DNA of 33,104 nucleotides from Spirochaetota bacterium (GCA_024275515.1 JAJRYZ010000316.1:1-33104); one strand, 5' to 3'. Numbered from the stretch's first letter, positions 24,962 to 32,445 are shown. Program-made: numbers and translations. Notes: generated from the letters alone by a model not told the origin.

Positions 24962-25859
24962 CCGCCGCTTGTACGCCGAGTCTGTCGAGGAGCGTCTCAA
25001 CGGTCGCCGCGTCGTCGGGGTAGTAGGCGGACGAGGAGACGGCCGAGTCAAGAGTGCTCAGATCGGAGTAGAAGTCGCGAAGCGTCATCGCCACGTGGTC
25101 GAGAACGAATCCCGGGTCGGTCGCGTGACGTGTTCGCATGCAAAGAAGAAACTCTTCAGGCCCGACGGGGATGATCGCGCCGTTAGCGTGGACGAGTGAA
25201 TGAAGAATACGCAGGAGGTCTTCGAGAAAGCGAAATGCGTCGACGGTGACCGACGATGAAATCACGTCGCCGATGATCGACTTGACGTTCATGAGGACGC
25301 ACAAAAGGCGCGCCCGGCGCCTGTCGGTTTCCGCGATCTCCGCCGCGAGAAACCTGTCGGGGTGGGAACGAAAGCGCTCGGCGGGAAGCGCCGGAAGCGC
25401 GGATAATCTGCCGGTATGACAGCGGTAGAGCAACTCTTCGTACTCGATGATCGTCGCGTAGTCTCGATCGTTCAACTCCGCGTTCGGTCCGGTTTCGTCC
25501 TCATTCAGGACCACCACGACCGAAAACACGCCGCCTTCATGTCTGAGAGGTACGATAGTGAGCGAGTCGAGAAGATCGAAAACGCGGGTCGAGAAGAAAG
25601 GCTCCAGAAAGGTAGCGCCTTCCGAGGAGATGCGAAGAACTTCGCCGCTCAGCAGACGCTTATTTCGATTCAGAAGCTCGGCTGGAATGCGGAGCCGTCG
25701 CTGTGTTGTAACGTCGAGGCCGATGCAGGCAAGCACGGAGAAAACGGCGGGGGTGTGATCGACGACGAGCAACGCCGCCCTCTCGAGGGAAAGGCGGTGA
25801 GTCAGCTGCTCGAACACGCGCACGGGGCAGGTAATGTCCATCTCATCCGGTTCGCGCAT
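24954..25859 (-). CDS. GAF-like/GGDEF-like cytoplasmic regulator, N-terminus out of frame
   Basis: 301 residues from ATG 25859, but the true start is probably ATG 25948 (see the separate 5' segment). The first 150 residues (RVFEQLTHRLSLERAALLVVD, LACIGLDVTTQRRLRI, LLSGEVLRISSEGATFLEPFF, SLTIVPLRHEGGVFSVVVVL) look like a GAF-type sensing domain. The second half (AEIAETDRRRARLLCVLMNV, FLEDLLRILHSLVHANGAII, VGPEEFLLCMRT, AYYPDDAATVETLLDRL) resembles a GGDEF domain whose signature reads GPEEF. This keeps the acidic pair but loses the second Gly. There is no signal peptide or membrane span, so the protein is cytoplasmic. It overlaps DUF115-B by 8 bases and follows the acidic protein directly. A role as regulator of that operon is inferred only. 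Confidence 0.72.
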   Translation of the reverse strand: MREPDEMDITCPVRVFEQLTHRLSLERAALLVVDHTPAVFSVLACIGLDVTTQRRLRIPAELLNRNKRLLSGEVLRISSEGATFLEPFFSTRVFDLLDSLTIVPLRHEGGVFSVVVVLNEDETGPNAELNDRDYATIIEYEELLYRCHTGRLSALPALPAERFRSHPDRFLAAEIAETDRRRARLLCVLMNVKSIIGDVISSSVTVDAFRFLEDLLRILHSLVHANGAIIPVGPEEFLLCMRTRHATDPGFVLDHVAMTLRDFYSDLSTLDSAVSSSAYYPDDAATVETLLDRLGVQAADD

Positions 25860-25948
25860 CGCGAGCCGCTTCGATACGGCCGGCGACGATGAAAACGATT
25901 CTATGGTTTTTTTTTACGTCCGGACTGTACCTTGCTGAGCAGACCCAT
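25860..25948 (-). other. Displaced 5' segment of the GAF/GGDEF-like gene, split at A9
   Basis: ATG 25948-25946 overlaps the preceding stop as TAATG and encodes MGLLSKVQSGRKKKP before a stop. The reading frame of the downstream gene is open right through the run of nine A (25907-25915 as T on the plus strand). One extra A joins the two frames to give MGLLSKVQSGRKKK followed by TIESFSSSPAVSKRLAMREP, a product of about 331 residues. The tract may be a phase-variable switch, a site of transcriptional slippage, a true mutation or a sequencing error. Confidence 0.65.
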
Positions 25949-28002
25949 TACGTCGTCAACCCGAGTTCTTCGAAGAGCCGTTTGTAGACGTCGAAATGCT
26001 CGGATTGTGCGAACTCCTGAATCTTCTCTTCCGGCAGCGATTCCAGTAGTTGGTCGAGATATGATAGGACCGTTTTCAACTCGGCGCGAAGATCCTCCGG
26101 AATATCGTCGCGCGGAGCGCGAGGAGACGCATCGACCGTTGCGACGGACGGCTCGACCGGCGGTTGGGAGGTGTGCTCCGGCTCTGCGCCGGTCGTCTCC
26201 GCCTGCGCCGTCGGCTCATCCTCGGCCGGCTCGATCTCCAACTCCAGCTCCTCGAGTGTCTCGCTTTCGAACGAATCATCGTCGGACGGCATCGGTTCGA
26301 GCACGATTTCTTCTTCGACTTCGGTGGTCAGATCGACGTCATGGTCAAGATCGACGTCGTGGTCGATCGCATCGAGTTCGACGTCGAGCGGTATGTCCAA
26401 CTCCATGTCCGACCGGTCCACGTCGAGGGATTCTATTTCCTCTTTGTCTTCGATTGCAGAGGCATCGTCGGGCTGATCGAGCGGAATAATGTCGGGTTTA
26501 TCGAGCAGGTCGGTACGTTCGTCTATTTCGACAAGTGCCGGCGACGGTTCGGCTTCAGCGTCCGGTTCGAAGCCGGCGATCTCGCCGGCTTCGTCGAGGT
26601 CGACGGTTTCGGCCGCCTCGGCGGCGACGGTGGGTTCCTCGGCCTCGGACGAGACGTCGATGTCGAAAAACTCTTGGTCGTCGAGGGTTTCGGACTCCTG
26701 AACCGATTCTTCGGTGATGTCGGCGGTGCTGAGTATGTTGTCCAGCTCGTCGCCGGTGAGCGCAATCGTCTCATCATCGTCTTCATCGAAAAAGCCGGTG
26801 GATTCGGCCTGCTCGGCGGTCGACGGAACGGCCGCCTCGGAAGCGGCGGGGCGAAACTGCCTCAGAGAGGAGAGTTCGGTTTTGAGCGCGGAGAGCTCTT
26901 CCTTGATGGCATGAAGCTCCCTTTCGATGTTTTGCAGTGCTTCAACCGATTCCGATGAGGCCTGTGCCGAGGCGGGGTCGGACCGATCGAAAGACTCATG
27001 CGCATCGGGCGTAAGCCCCGACGGAACCTGCCCGGAATTCGCGGCTCGATCGGTCTCGCCGGCCTCCGAATCGGGAGTCGCTTCGTCAAGCGGCTGATCG
27101 TCGATCGCCTCGAATTCGGGTACGTCGATTTCCTCGGGCTCATCGTCCAGCGTGACGCCGTCGAGATCGGTCGACAGATCATCTTCAGTTTCGAGCTCCG
27201 CGAGCTCTTCACCGAAGTCCGACTGAGTGAGGTCGCCGATATCGATGTCGTCGAGGTCGTCATCCGCCCCGGGAAGCGATTCCGCGGTAACGACCTCGTC
27301 AAGCTCCTCTTCCTTCAGGATCTCGGCGCTTGACTCGGCAGCCTCATCCGTCGCGCTGCTTTCCTCCACTTCGGAAACGATGTCGGCGGAGTCCGGGACA
27401 ATGTCGCTCAGCTCCTCGACTTCGGGCAACTCGGCGTCGAAATCGGGGAGCTCTTCAATATCGGGCGATGCGGTATCCGGTTGTTCATCGGTAAGGTCCA
27501 GATCGTCGAGTTCGGGAATGTTGAGGTCGTCCTCGTCGATCACAAGTTCCTCGGCATCGGGAGTTTCGACCGACTCATCGTCTTCGAGCGTGAACTCGTC
27601 GACACTCGCGATATCAAAATCATCGTGCGCAGGAGACGAATCAGGTTCCCCCGGTGAAAGCTCATCCGGCGTAAGGTCTTCGATTTCGAGGTCCGGCGCC
27701 GTCGTTTCGACGGCGCCGTCCGTTTCGTCCGGCTGGATGGAATCGGCGTCTTCCAAGTCGCTCAGCAATTGCTCTTCTTCTTCAGTCAGCACAGCGCTCG
27801 TCTCCAGGCTCTCGTGTGAGTTTCTTTCCGCCGCAGCTTCACCGGCCGGGGAATCGGCGTCTCCCGGCACCTCTTCGGGACCGATTTTCACCCAGACGCC
27901 GTATTCTTCGAGATCGTCAGTTTCGTCAAGATTAGCCATATCAGCAGAAAGACTGTCCTCCCGCTCATTTGCACCCGACAGGCGCTCCGCGTCCGTAGTC
28001 AT
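25948..28002 (-). CDS. Very acidic, low-complexity protein with coiled coil and conserved ends
   Basis: 684 residues from ATG 28002, with GGGAG six bases upstream. More than a third of the sequence is Asp or Glu, in loose repeats such as ELDDLDLTDE, DIEELPDFDAELPEVEEL and DHDVDLDHDVDL. Only three parts look folded. These are the N-terminal LEEYGVWVKIGPEEV (about 31-45), a coiled coil SVEALQNIERELHAIKEELSALKTELSSLRQ (about 352-382), and the C-terminal LRAELKTVLSYLDQLLESLPEEKIQEFAQSEHFDVYKRLFEELGL (about 637-682). Similar N- and C-terminal segments occur, as far as I recall, in uncharacterised acidic spirochaete proteins. There is no signal peptide or membrane span. It could be a cytoplasmic scaffold or a partner of the regulator encoded next to it. 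The large antisense open frames over it are artefacts of its composition. Confidence 0.8.
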   Translation of the reverse strand: MTTDAERLSGANEREDSLSADMANLDETDDLEEYGVWVKIGPEEVPGDADSPAGEAAAERNSHESLETSAVLTEEEEQLLSDLEDADSIQPDETDGAVETTAPDLEIEDLTPDELSPGEPDSSPAHDDFDIASVDEFTLEDDESVETPDAEELVIDEDDLNIPELDDLDLTDEQPDTASPDIEELPDFDAELPEVEELSDIVPDSADIVSEVEESSATDEAAESSAEILKEEELDEVVTAESLPGADDDLDDIDIGDLTQSDFGEELAELETEDDLSTDLDGVTLDDEPEEIDVPEFEAIDDQPLDEATPDSEAGETDRAANSGQVPSGLTPDAHESFDRSDPASAQASSESVEALQNIERELHAIKEELSALKTELSSLRQFRPAASEAAVPSTAEQAESTGFFDEDDDETIALTGDELDNILSTADITEESVQESETLDDQEFFDIDVSSEAEEPTVAAEAAETVDLDEAGEIAGFEPDAEAEPSPALVEIDERTDLLDKPDIIPLDQPDDASAIEDKEEIESLDVDRSDMELDIPLDVELDAIDHDVDLDHDVDLTTEVEEEIVLEPMPSDDDSFESETLEELELEIEPAEDEPTAQAETTGAEPEHTSQPPVEPSVATVDASPRAPRDDIPEDLRAELKTVLSYLDQLLESLPEEKIQEFAQSEHFDVYKRLFEELGLTT

Positions 28003-28141
28003 TCGGCACTCCCGAGTCTATATTTCACACTACTGCAAATATCGGCAAAAGGCAATGGCGTGTTGATAAAATTAAGAAAAGTAACGAGATAGGTCCAGGG
28101 AACCGCTAAAGCCCGACGCGGTAGACTCCGTAACTGAAGAT
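28003..28141. other. 139-base divergent intergenic region
   Basis: It separates the acidic-protein operon from the ftsB-like gene. It is AT-rich in its centre (28021-28085). TTGATA at 28063-28068 could be a -35 for the plus strand, but the following -10 is poor. No promoter is called with confidence and no RNA gene is seen. Confidence 0.5.
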
Positions 28142-28588
28142 ATGAAAATCGGAGTACGCGTCGCGCTTTCGCTCTATTTCGGTTTTTTCGTGCAGACCTT
28201 GCTGGTTTTTGTTTTCGGACCGTCCGGGGTGGTCGCGCTGCGCGCCATGGAAGCGCATCGGACGGCGCTTTCGGCGAATATCGGACAGCTCGAGCGAATC
28301 GGCGCCGATTTGGAAGCGCGTCGCGACCTGCTGCTGCATGACGGAGAAGAGGTGGTTCTCCTCGGCAGAAAACTAGGCTACTATCGAGAGGGTGAAATCC
28401 GAGTTTTTCTTCCCGGGACCGGCGAGGCTACGTTGACGCGCGTGCTCGGTAGGATGGTAAAACGATACGAGATCGCCGGTCGAGATCATACGGTGTTTAG
28501 GGCGATCGGATTCGTTACGGCGCTCCTTTTCTTTATCGGCGGGACGGTGGGCGTTGGTCGAGACACGAGTAGTTCCGTACGCGGATGA
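28142..28588 (+). CDS. FtsB/DivIC-like septum formation initiator family protein
   Basis: 148 residues from ATG 28142. It has one N-terminal membrane span (about 7-30) followed directly by a short coiled coil (LRAMEAHRTALSANIGQLERIGADLEARRDLLL). The DivIC/FtsB-type closing segment is VVLLGRKLGYYREGEIRVFLPG. Such proteins sit at the division site in complex with FtsL and FtsQ. Unlike E. coli FtsB it continues past this point and has a second hydrophobic stretch near the C-terminus (IGFVTALLFFIGGTVGVG, about 121-138), so both ends would be cytoplasmic. The next gene starts inside its last 12 codons. The symbol is withheld because FtsB and DivIC cannot be told apart here. Confidence 0.78.
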   Translation: MKIGVRVALSLYFGFFVQTLLVFVFGPSGVVALRAMEAHRTALSANIGQLERIGADLEARRDLLLHDGEEVVLLGRKLGYYREGEIRVFLPGTGEATLTRVLGRMVKRYEIAGRDHTVFRAIGFVTALLFFIGGTVGVGRDTSSSVRG

Positions 28589-29123
28589 CGTCGCGGTCGT
28601 CGCCTCCGATGCGTTGTTGTCGGGAGCGATCGCGATCCTGCCGTGCGACACGATTTACGGACTCTGCGGGTGTGTTCCCGACGCGGAGAATCGGCTTCGT
28701 GCGATCAAGGGGAGGGATGAGAACCGCCCGTTTATCGTTCTTATCTCCGATGTGGAGTCTGTTTCGCGGTTCAGCGTCCAGACGATCGATCCGCGGCTTT
28801 TGGCTCTGTGGCCCGGCCCGATGACTTACATCGTGCGTGCGCGCGGGGGCGGAACCGTCGCGATCAGACTGCCGGCGAGCGAGTTTCTTCGCGAAATCAT
28901 GCAGTCGAGCGGTCCGCTCTATTCAACGAGCGTCAATCGTTCCGGCTTTCCGGCTCTTTCGAGTATCGAATGCATCGTTCGGGAGTTTTCGGGGGCCGTC
29001 GAGCTTATCGTCGACGCCGGTGATCTTCCCGCCGCCGCGCCGTCGACCGTCGTGGACCTCACGCTGCCCGTGCCGACGGTCGTGCGGCACGGGGCCGGAC
29101 GACTACCCGCCGATTTTACCTGA
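28554..29123 (+). CDS. tsaC: Threonylcarbamoyl-AMP synthase (TsaC/Sua5/YciO family)
   Basis: 189 residues from TTG 28554, overlapping the ftsB-like gene by 35 bases, with a G-rich segment just upstream as ribosome site. It has the YrdC fold: AIAILPCDTIYGLCGC (about 26-41), the ATP/threonine site IKGRDENRPFIVLI, WPGPMTYIV, VAIRLPAS and STSVNRSG. The absence of the C-terminal Sua5 domain makes it the short TsaC form. The enzyme makes threonylcarbamoyl-AMP for the t6A modification of tRNA decoding ANN codons. The YciO paralogue, which lacks that role, cannot be excluded from sequence alone. Confidence 0.88.
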   Translation: MVETRVVPYADDVAVVASDALLSGAIAILPCDTIYGLCGCVPDAENRLRAIKGRDENRPFIVLISDVESVSRFSVQTIDPRLLALWPGPMTYIVRARGGGTVAIRLPASEFLREIMQSSGPLYSTSVNRSGFPALSSIECIVREFSGAVELIVDAGDLPAAAPSTVVDLTLPVPTVVRHGAGRLPADFT

Positions 29124-29148
29124 AAGTACGCAGCCGTTGCGCTATATT
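29120..29148 (+). promoter_or_regulatory. Candidate promoter directly after tsaC
   Basis: CTGAAA (29120-29125), 17-base spacer, TATATT (29143-29148). Start predicted at about 29155, giving a short transcript to the terminator at 29178-29226 or, with read-through, the GH20-like gene. Confidence 0.5.
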
Positions 29149-29154
29149 GTGTGT

Positions 29155-29226
29155 CGAGCGGTTCTCTTCCCTCCTATGGCTGGCGGAGCGGGTTCCTTGG
29201 CGCAGCTCCCTCAGCCTTTTTTTTTT
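29155..29226 (+). ncRNA. Possible small RNA or attenuated leader of about 72 nt
   Basis: It is bounded by the promoter above and a good intrinsic terminator and contains no convincing reading frame. It matches no RNA family that I recognise, and the SRP RNA, 6S RNA and tmRNA signatures are absent. It may be a free small RNA or a leader that regulates read-through into the next gene. Confidence 0.35.
29178..29226 (+). terminator. Intrinsic terminator with T10 tail
   Basis: GGCTG (29178-29182) and GAGC pair with GCTC and CAGCC (29212-29216), separated by small internal bulges, followed directly by ten T (29217-29226). Confidence 0.7.
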
Positions 29227-29436
29227 GCATGGAAGACATTATCCTATCTGCATGCTCGGACCTTCGCCCCGACGCACGGTCGGTGATCGAATCGGTCGCA
29301 CACCTTGTCGCTTCGAGGATACGTCGAAAGTGGGGAAGACGGTGGATGCGCGGTGGAGGACGTCCGTCTCCGGCGCGCACCGTAGAGGACATGTCGGCCG
29401 CGAGGCATGGGTCGTCTCGTCGCGGTAGGTCTGCCT
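29227..29436 (+). other. 210 bases between terminator and GH20-like gene, no clear gene
   Basis: An open frame from ATG 29229 to 29459 begins MEDIILSACSDLRPDARSVI and then turns into Arg/Gly/Ser-rich sequence. It starts two bases after the T-tract, has no ribosome site, and overlaps the next gene. It could be a small protein but is not supported by codon pattern throughout. Confidence 0.3.
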
Positions 29437-30507
29437 ATGCGGGTGTACCTATCGTTTGAATCTTATCCGCCCACGACCGAACGATTCCTCGATATCCTCA
29501 CAGAGCTCTGCAAGTCGGGGATTTCGACGGTCGTAGTAGACTGGGAACGGCTTTTTCCGTGGAGTCTTTCGGGAATGCCGACCGGCGCCGGACTGTTCGA
29601 CGAAAAAGAGGTGGGCGCCGTCGCCGAGCGCGCGGAGGCTCTGGGCGTCGAGCTTGTGCCTGTTTTTTCGCTCTTCGCCCGGTCGACACCGCTGCTCGCA
29701 TCGCCGGCGCGTAGACATCTTCGCGCGGACGGAGCTTTTCGGCTGGACGGCGCCGCGCCGGGCGCCGCGAAATACGCCGTCGACCTTCTCGATGATCTGT
29801 GCGCGCTGCTTCCGAGAGTTAAGACGCTGTTTCTTCCGGCCACCGGCCGACATAGCGATTCGGTCGCGGTTGATCGATTCGTCGAGTCGGCGCGCCGGCG
29901 AGGCGTTGTGCCCGTGATCGGGCGTTCGTATCGTGGCCGTGGGAGCGGATCGTCGAGGGGGCCTTTCGCGGGGCTGCCGTCGTGGCGTTTACTGGAGTAT
30001 GATCAACACTACATGCCCGATAGAAGAATCGCCGAGTGCGGGGACGTCGTGCTCAAGCCGCCGTCCGAATCGCTCGGCATCGAGGCGGTCGTCGATCTAC
30101 TGTACGCGTTCGCCTCTGCTGCCGACGGCCGGGGCGGAGCACGAGAGCACGCGGCCGCTACTCACGAGGCGGTGGCAATTCGGAACGTGCGGCGGGCGTT
30201 CGAGGACGATCTCGATCTCGCGTGGAATCTGGCCGGGGCGGCATGGAGCGCGATGATCGGTCTCGTCCAGACATCGGCGATTCGACAGAGAGCGATGTGG
30301 GAAGCCCGGGGAGCGATAGCCGGACTCGGCCCGGTTCTCGCGCGGGCACGCCGCGCGGCGCACGGCATGATCGATCTGGGACGAGTGCGCCGAGGATGGA
30401 TCGGTGAGTATCTTGTCCGCAGAATCGGCCCCGCCGAAGAAATCCGTTCTATGGTCGTAGCCAGACTTAAGCAGGCCGAAGGAGTCGACGATGCGACCGA
30501 GCGATGA
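29437..30507 (+). CDS. GH20-like TIM-barrel protein, likely non-catalytic
   Basis: 356 residues from ATG 29437, with AGG seven bases upstream. An ATG ten codons earlier (29407) is the alternative. MRVYLSFESYPPTTERFLDI and ISTVVVDWERLFPWSLSGM, then AERAEALGVELVPVFSLFA, follow the start of family-20 hexosaminidase-like barrels such as the HEXD type, where the same place reads EYEDMFPY. The strand that should carry the catalytic Asp-Glu pair (HIGADE-like) reads TLFLPATGRHSDSVAVDRF, so the pair seems missing. The C-terminal 120 residues are helical and Arg/Ala-rich. There is no signal peptide, so the protein is cytoplasmic. The distant homology is my judgement from pattern. It overlaps pcm by 17 bases. 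Confidence 0.62.
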   Translation: MRVYLSFESYPPTTERFLDILTELCKSGISTVVVDWERLFPWSLSGMPTGAGLFDEKEVGAVAERAEALGVELVPVFSLFARSTPLLASPARRHLRADGAFRLDGAAPGAAKYAVDLLDDLCALLPRVKTLFLPATGRHSDSVAVDRFVESARRRGVVPVIGRSYRGRGSGSSRGPFAGLPSWRLLEYDQHYMPDRRIAECGDVVLKPPSESLGIEAVVDLLYAFASAADGRGGAREHAAATHEAVAIRNVRRAFEDDLDLAWNLAGAAWSAMIGLVQTSAIRQRAMWEARGAIAGLGPVLARARRAAHGMIDLGRVRRGWIGEYLVRRIGPAEEIRSMVVARLKQAEGVDDATER

Positions 30508-31144
30508 GGAGCTTCGCGCCGGCATGGTCGCCGAGCAGATCGCGCGGCGGGGAGTGCGCGACGAGCGCGTGCTTGAGGCCATGCGGTCGGTTCCACGGCA
30601 TCTGTTCGTTCCGGAGCATCTTCGCGCCCGCGCCTACGACGATCAGCCGTTGCCCATAGGGAGCGGACAGACGATCTCTCAACCGTACATCGTTGCTTTC
30701 ATGTGCGAGCGGTTGTCGCTTACGGAGGCGAGCCAAGTGCTGGAAATCGGAACGGGGTCGGGCTATCAGGCCGCGGTTCTTGCGGAGTTGGCGGGGCGCG
30801 TGGTCACTGTTGAGATCGTCGAGGTTCTGTTCAGACGCGCGCGGCGACTGCTCGATCAACTCGGCTTCATCAACGTCAAGTGCATTTTCGCCGACGGGAG
30901 TCTCGGCGCCCCCGAATACGCGCCGTTCGACGCGGTTGTCGTCGCCGCTTCCATGACTCACTGCCCGAGTGTGTTGTTTGATCAACTCGCCGACGGCGGG
31001 ACGATCATCTACCCGGAGGGTCCGCCGCACGGCTACCAGGAACTCGTTCAGATCACCAAACTTGGAAAACGCCTGAGGCGGTCGGAGTTGATGGGCGTGC
31101 GCTTCGTCCCGATGACCGGTCGCCTGGGGCGGTGCCGGCACTAG
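30491..31144 (+). CDS. pcm: Protein-L-isoaspartate O-methyltransferase
   Basis: 217 residues from ATG 30491. It repairs isoaspartyl residues in aged proteins by SAM-dependent methylation in the cytoplasm. Family marks run in order: MVAEQIARRGVRDERVLEAM (about 12-31), VPRHLFVPEHLRARAYDDQPLPIGSGQTISQPYIVA (39-74), motif I VLEIGTGSGYQAAVLAEL, VVTVEIVEVL (post-I), FADGSLGAPEYAPFDAVVVAA and LADGGTIIYPEG. Length matches the bacterial enzyme. It follows the GH20-like gene with overlap, so it is co-transcribed, and its 3' end faces the ABM gene with 45 bases between. Confidence 0.95.
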   Translation: MRPSDEELRAGMVAEQIARRGVRDERVLEAMRSVPRHLFVPEHLRARAYDDQPLPIGSGQTISQPYIVAFMCERLSLTEASQVLEIGTGSGYQAAVLAELAGRVVTVEIVEVLFRRARRLLDQLGFINVKCIFADGSLGAPEYAPFDAVVVAASMTHCPSVLFDQLADGGTIIYPEGPPHGYQELVQITKLGKRLRRSELMGVRFVPMTGRLGRCRH

Positions 31145-31189
31145 ATCTCTTGAATCCCGGTTGCCGGATTGATGCGAGAGGTCGCGGTC

Positions 31190-31504
31190 TTACGGTTTCC
31201 ACATTTTCACGTCTTTTGGGGCCACGACTTGGAAGGCGGCGCTTTCGCGATCGCGTTCCATCATCGGCGCGACCGCAGTCTTCCATTCGGCATAATGCGG
31301 CGTCCGCTTGTGCGATTCGGCCGCGGCTTCGGACCGGTACACTTCATAGAGCACGAAATGCCCCGGGCGGTCGACGTCTTCGAGCACGTCGAAGCGAAGC
31401 ACGCCGGGTTCCTGCACGGATGCGGCGTGATTCTTCTTCGTGGCTTCCCGAAACTCCTGCAGACTCTCTTCGGCGACATATGCGTGAACAATTCGTACGA
31501 TCAT
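31190..31504 (-). CDS. ABM-domain protein, LsrG/YgiN-like
   Basis: 104 residues from ATG 31504. It is a single antibiotic-biosynthesis-monooxygenase (dimeric alpha/beta barrel) domain. VRIVHAYVAEESLQEFREAT, NHAASVQEPGVLRFDVLED, FVLYEVYRSEAAAESHKRTPHY and APMMERDRES follow E. coli LsrG almost step by step, including the His of the EAAxxxHKxTPHY motif. LsrG handles phosphorylated autoinducer-2 breakdown. Other relatives, such as YgiN, act on quinones. No other lsr gene is present, so the substrate is open. The promoter begins immediately before the start codon. Confidence 0.85.
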   Translation of the reverse strand: MIVRIVHAYVAEESLQEFREATKKNHAASVQEPGVLRFDVLEDVDRPGHFVLYEVYRSEAAAESHKRTPHYAEWKTAVAPMMERDRESAAFQVVAPKDVKMWKP

Positions 31505-31511
31505 AGTAGAG

Positions 31512-31520
31512 ATTATACCA
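31512..31520 (-). promoter_or_regulatory. Extended -10 promoter of the ABM gene
   Basis: Minus strand TGG-TATAAT (TGn extension at 31518-31520, -10 at 31512-31517), seven bases before the ATG at 31504. No good -35 is seen, which fits an extended -10 promoter. The transcript would begin at or next to the start codon. Confidence 0.6.
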
Positions 31521-31548
31521 TACCTACGCGGGACGGACCGAGCGGACC

Positions 31549-31574
31549 AAAAAAACCGGCTTGATCCGTCGGTT
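31549..31574 (-). terminator. Weak intrinsic terminator after the VanY-type gene
   Basis: On the minus strand AACCG and CGGTT (31570-31574 and 31554-31558) can pair over an 11-base loop, followed by a run of T (31549-31555). The stem is only five pairs. Confidence 0.4.
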
Positions 31575-31626
31575 CGGAGTTTATCTACGCTTCCGGCCGG
31601 AGAGACTGGTTCGGGACGAATCGTGG

Positions 31627-32445
31627 TCAGTCCGTCCGCGCCGATGCGAGCGCGGCCCGGTTCTCGTAGAGGAACGTAAGCAGGTAGTGCTGGATCGAAT
31701 CGAAAAACACGTGTTCGAGCAACGTGACCGGGCGTGAAAGATAACGGTAGTGCCAGCTCTCATGACGGTATCCGGTGAGCGCTTCGTAGCCGTCCGGATA
31801 CGAGAGAGAAAACCCGTAACGCCAGGCGTTTTCCGAGAGCCAGTGGCCGGCGGGAGTGTCGCCGAAGTCGTCGGAGATGGAACCGAAGTCCAGCGTGGTC
31901 CCCAGCTGGTGTTGCGATTTGCCCGGCCGCGCGCTCTCTCTGTCGGCCTGCGCCTTTCCGCTTCGTGCAACGTTTCGAGCGTACACCTCGGCTTGGTATT
32001 CGTAGGAGCGATACGCCGAAGAGACGACGAGCTCGACCCCGTCGATTCGCGCCGCCTCGACCATCGCCAGCAGATCGGGCATCACGATTCGTCGCAGGAG
32101 AAGGTTGCGACGAGTCGCGCGAATGTCGTAGTCGGTCAGCGACACCAGATCCGGCGGTTCATAGTCGTCCGGCAACGGGTGAGTTTTGTCGACAAGTACG
32201 GCGAGCGGCGCTGCGGTCGAAAGCGTCCGATCGAGCAGTTCGAGGAAGTACCACCGGTTACCGTCGATGACCGTCCGGATGTGCGCGGGGAGAGGCGCGA
32301 TGAGATCGGCGAGGTCGCGAGGAGTCAAATCGAAATCGGCGTGAATCGATCGACGCACCGCACGGGGTCCGTCGGCGCATCCGGTCGCGAAGACGAGCAA
32401 AACGAGCGCGGTCAGCGAGACAACGGAAACTATGCGGGCGGACAC
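31627..32445 (-). CDS. D-alanyl-D-alanine carboxypeptidase lipoprotein (VanY, peptidase M15B)
   Basis: 272 residues from GTG 32445, 17 bases after the lon stop. Earlier starts would lie in the lon reading region and give unnatural Arg-rich sequence. Residues 1-22 form a lipoprotein signal (SLTALVLLVFATG) with Cys23 as the lipidated residue. The spacing follows the relaxed spirochaete lipobox. The catalytic domain (about 125-265) carries SAYRSYEYQAEVYARNV, the zinc ligands in SQHQLGTTLDFG (His and Asp) and HESWHYRY (Glu base and final His). These are the standard M15 motifs. It would trim the terminal D-Ala of peptidoglycan stems from the periplasmic face of the membrane. Its lipid anchor makes it a client of the LolCDE or default sorting pathway. 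Confidence 0.88.
   Translation of the reverse strand: MSARIVSVVSLTALVLLVFATGCADGPRAVRRSIHADFDLTPRDLADLIAPLPAHIRTVIDGNRWYFLELLDRTLSTAAPLAVLVDKTHPLPDDYEPPDLVSLTDYDIRATRRNLLLRRIVMPDLLAMVEAARIDGVELVVSSAYRSYEYQAEVYARNVARSGKAQADRESARPGKSQHQLGTTLDFGSISDDFGDTPAGHWLSENAWRYGFSLSYPDGYEALTGYRHESWHYRYLSRPVTLLEHVFFDSIQHYLLTFLYENRAALASARTD

Noticed and set aside
26164-26958. Plus-strand frame opposite the acidic protein
   Set aside because: It is the complement of Asp/Glu-rich codons (Phe/Val/Gly-rich or Ser-rich output) and has no start signals.
29229-29459. Small gene directly after the T10 terminator
   Set aside because: No ribosome site, composition turns into Arg/Gly/Ser-rich noise, and it overlaps the next gene.
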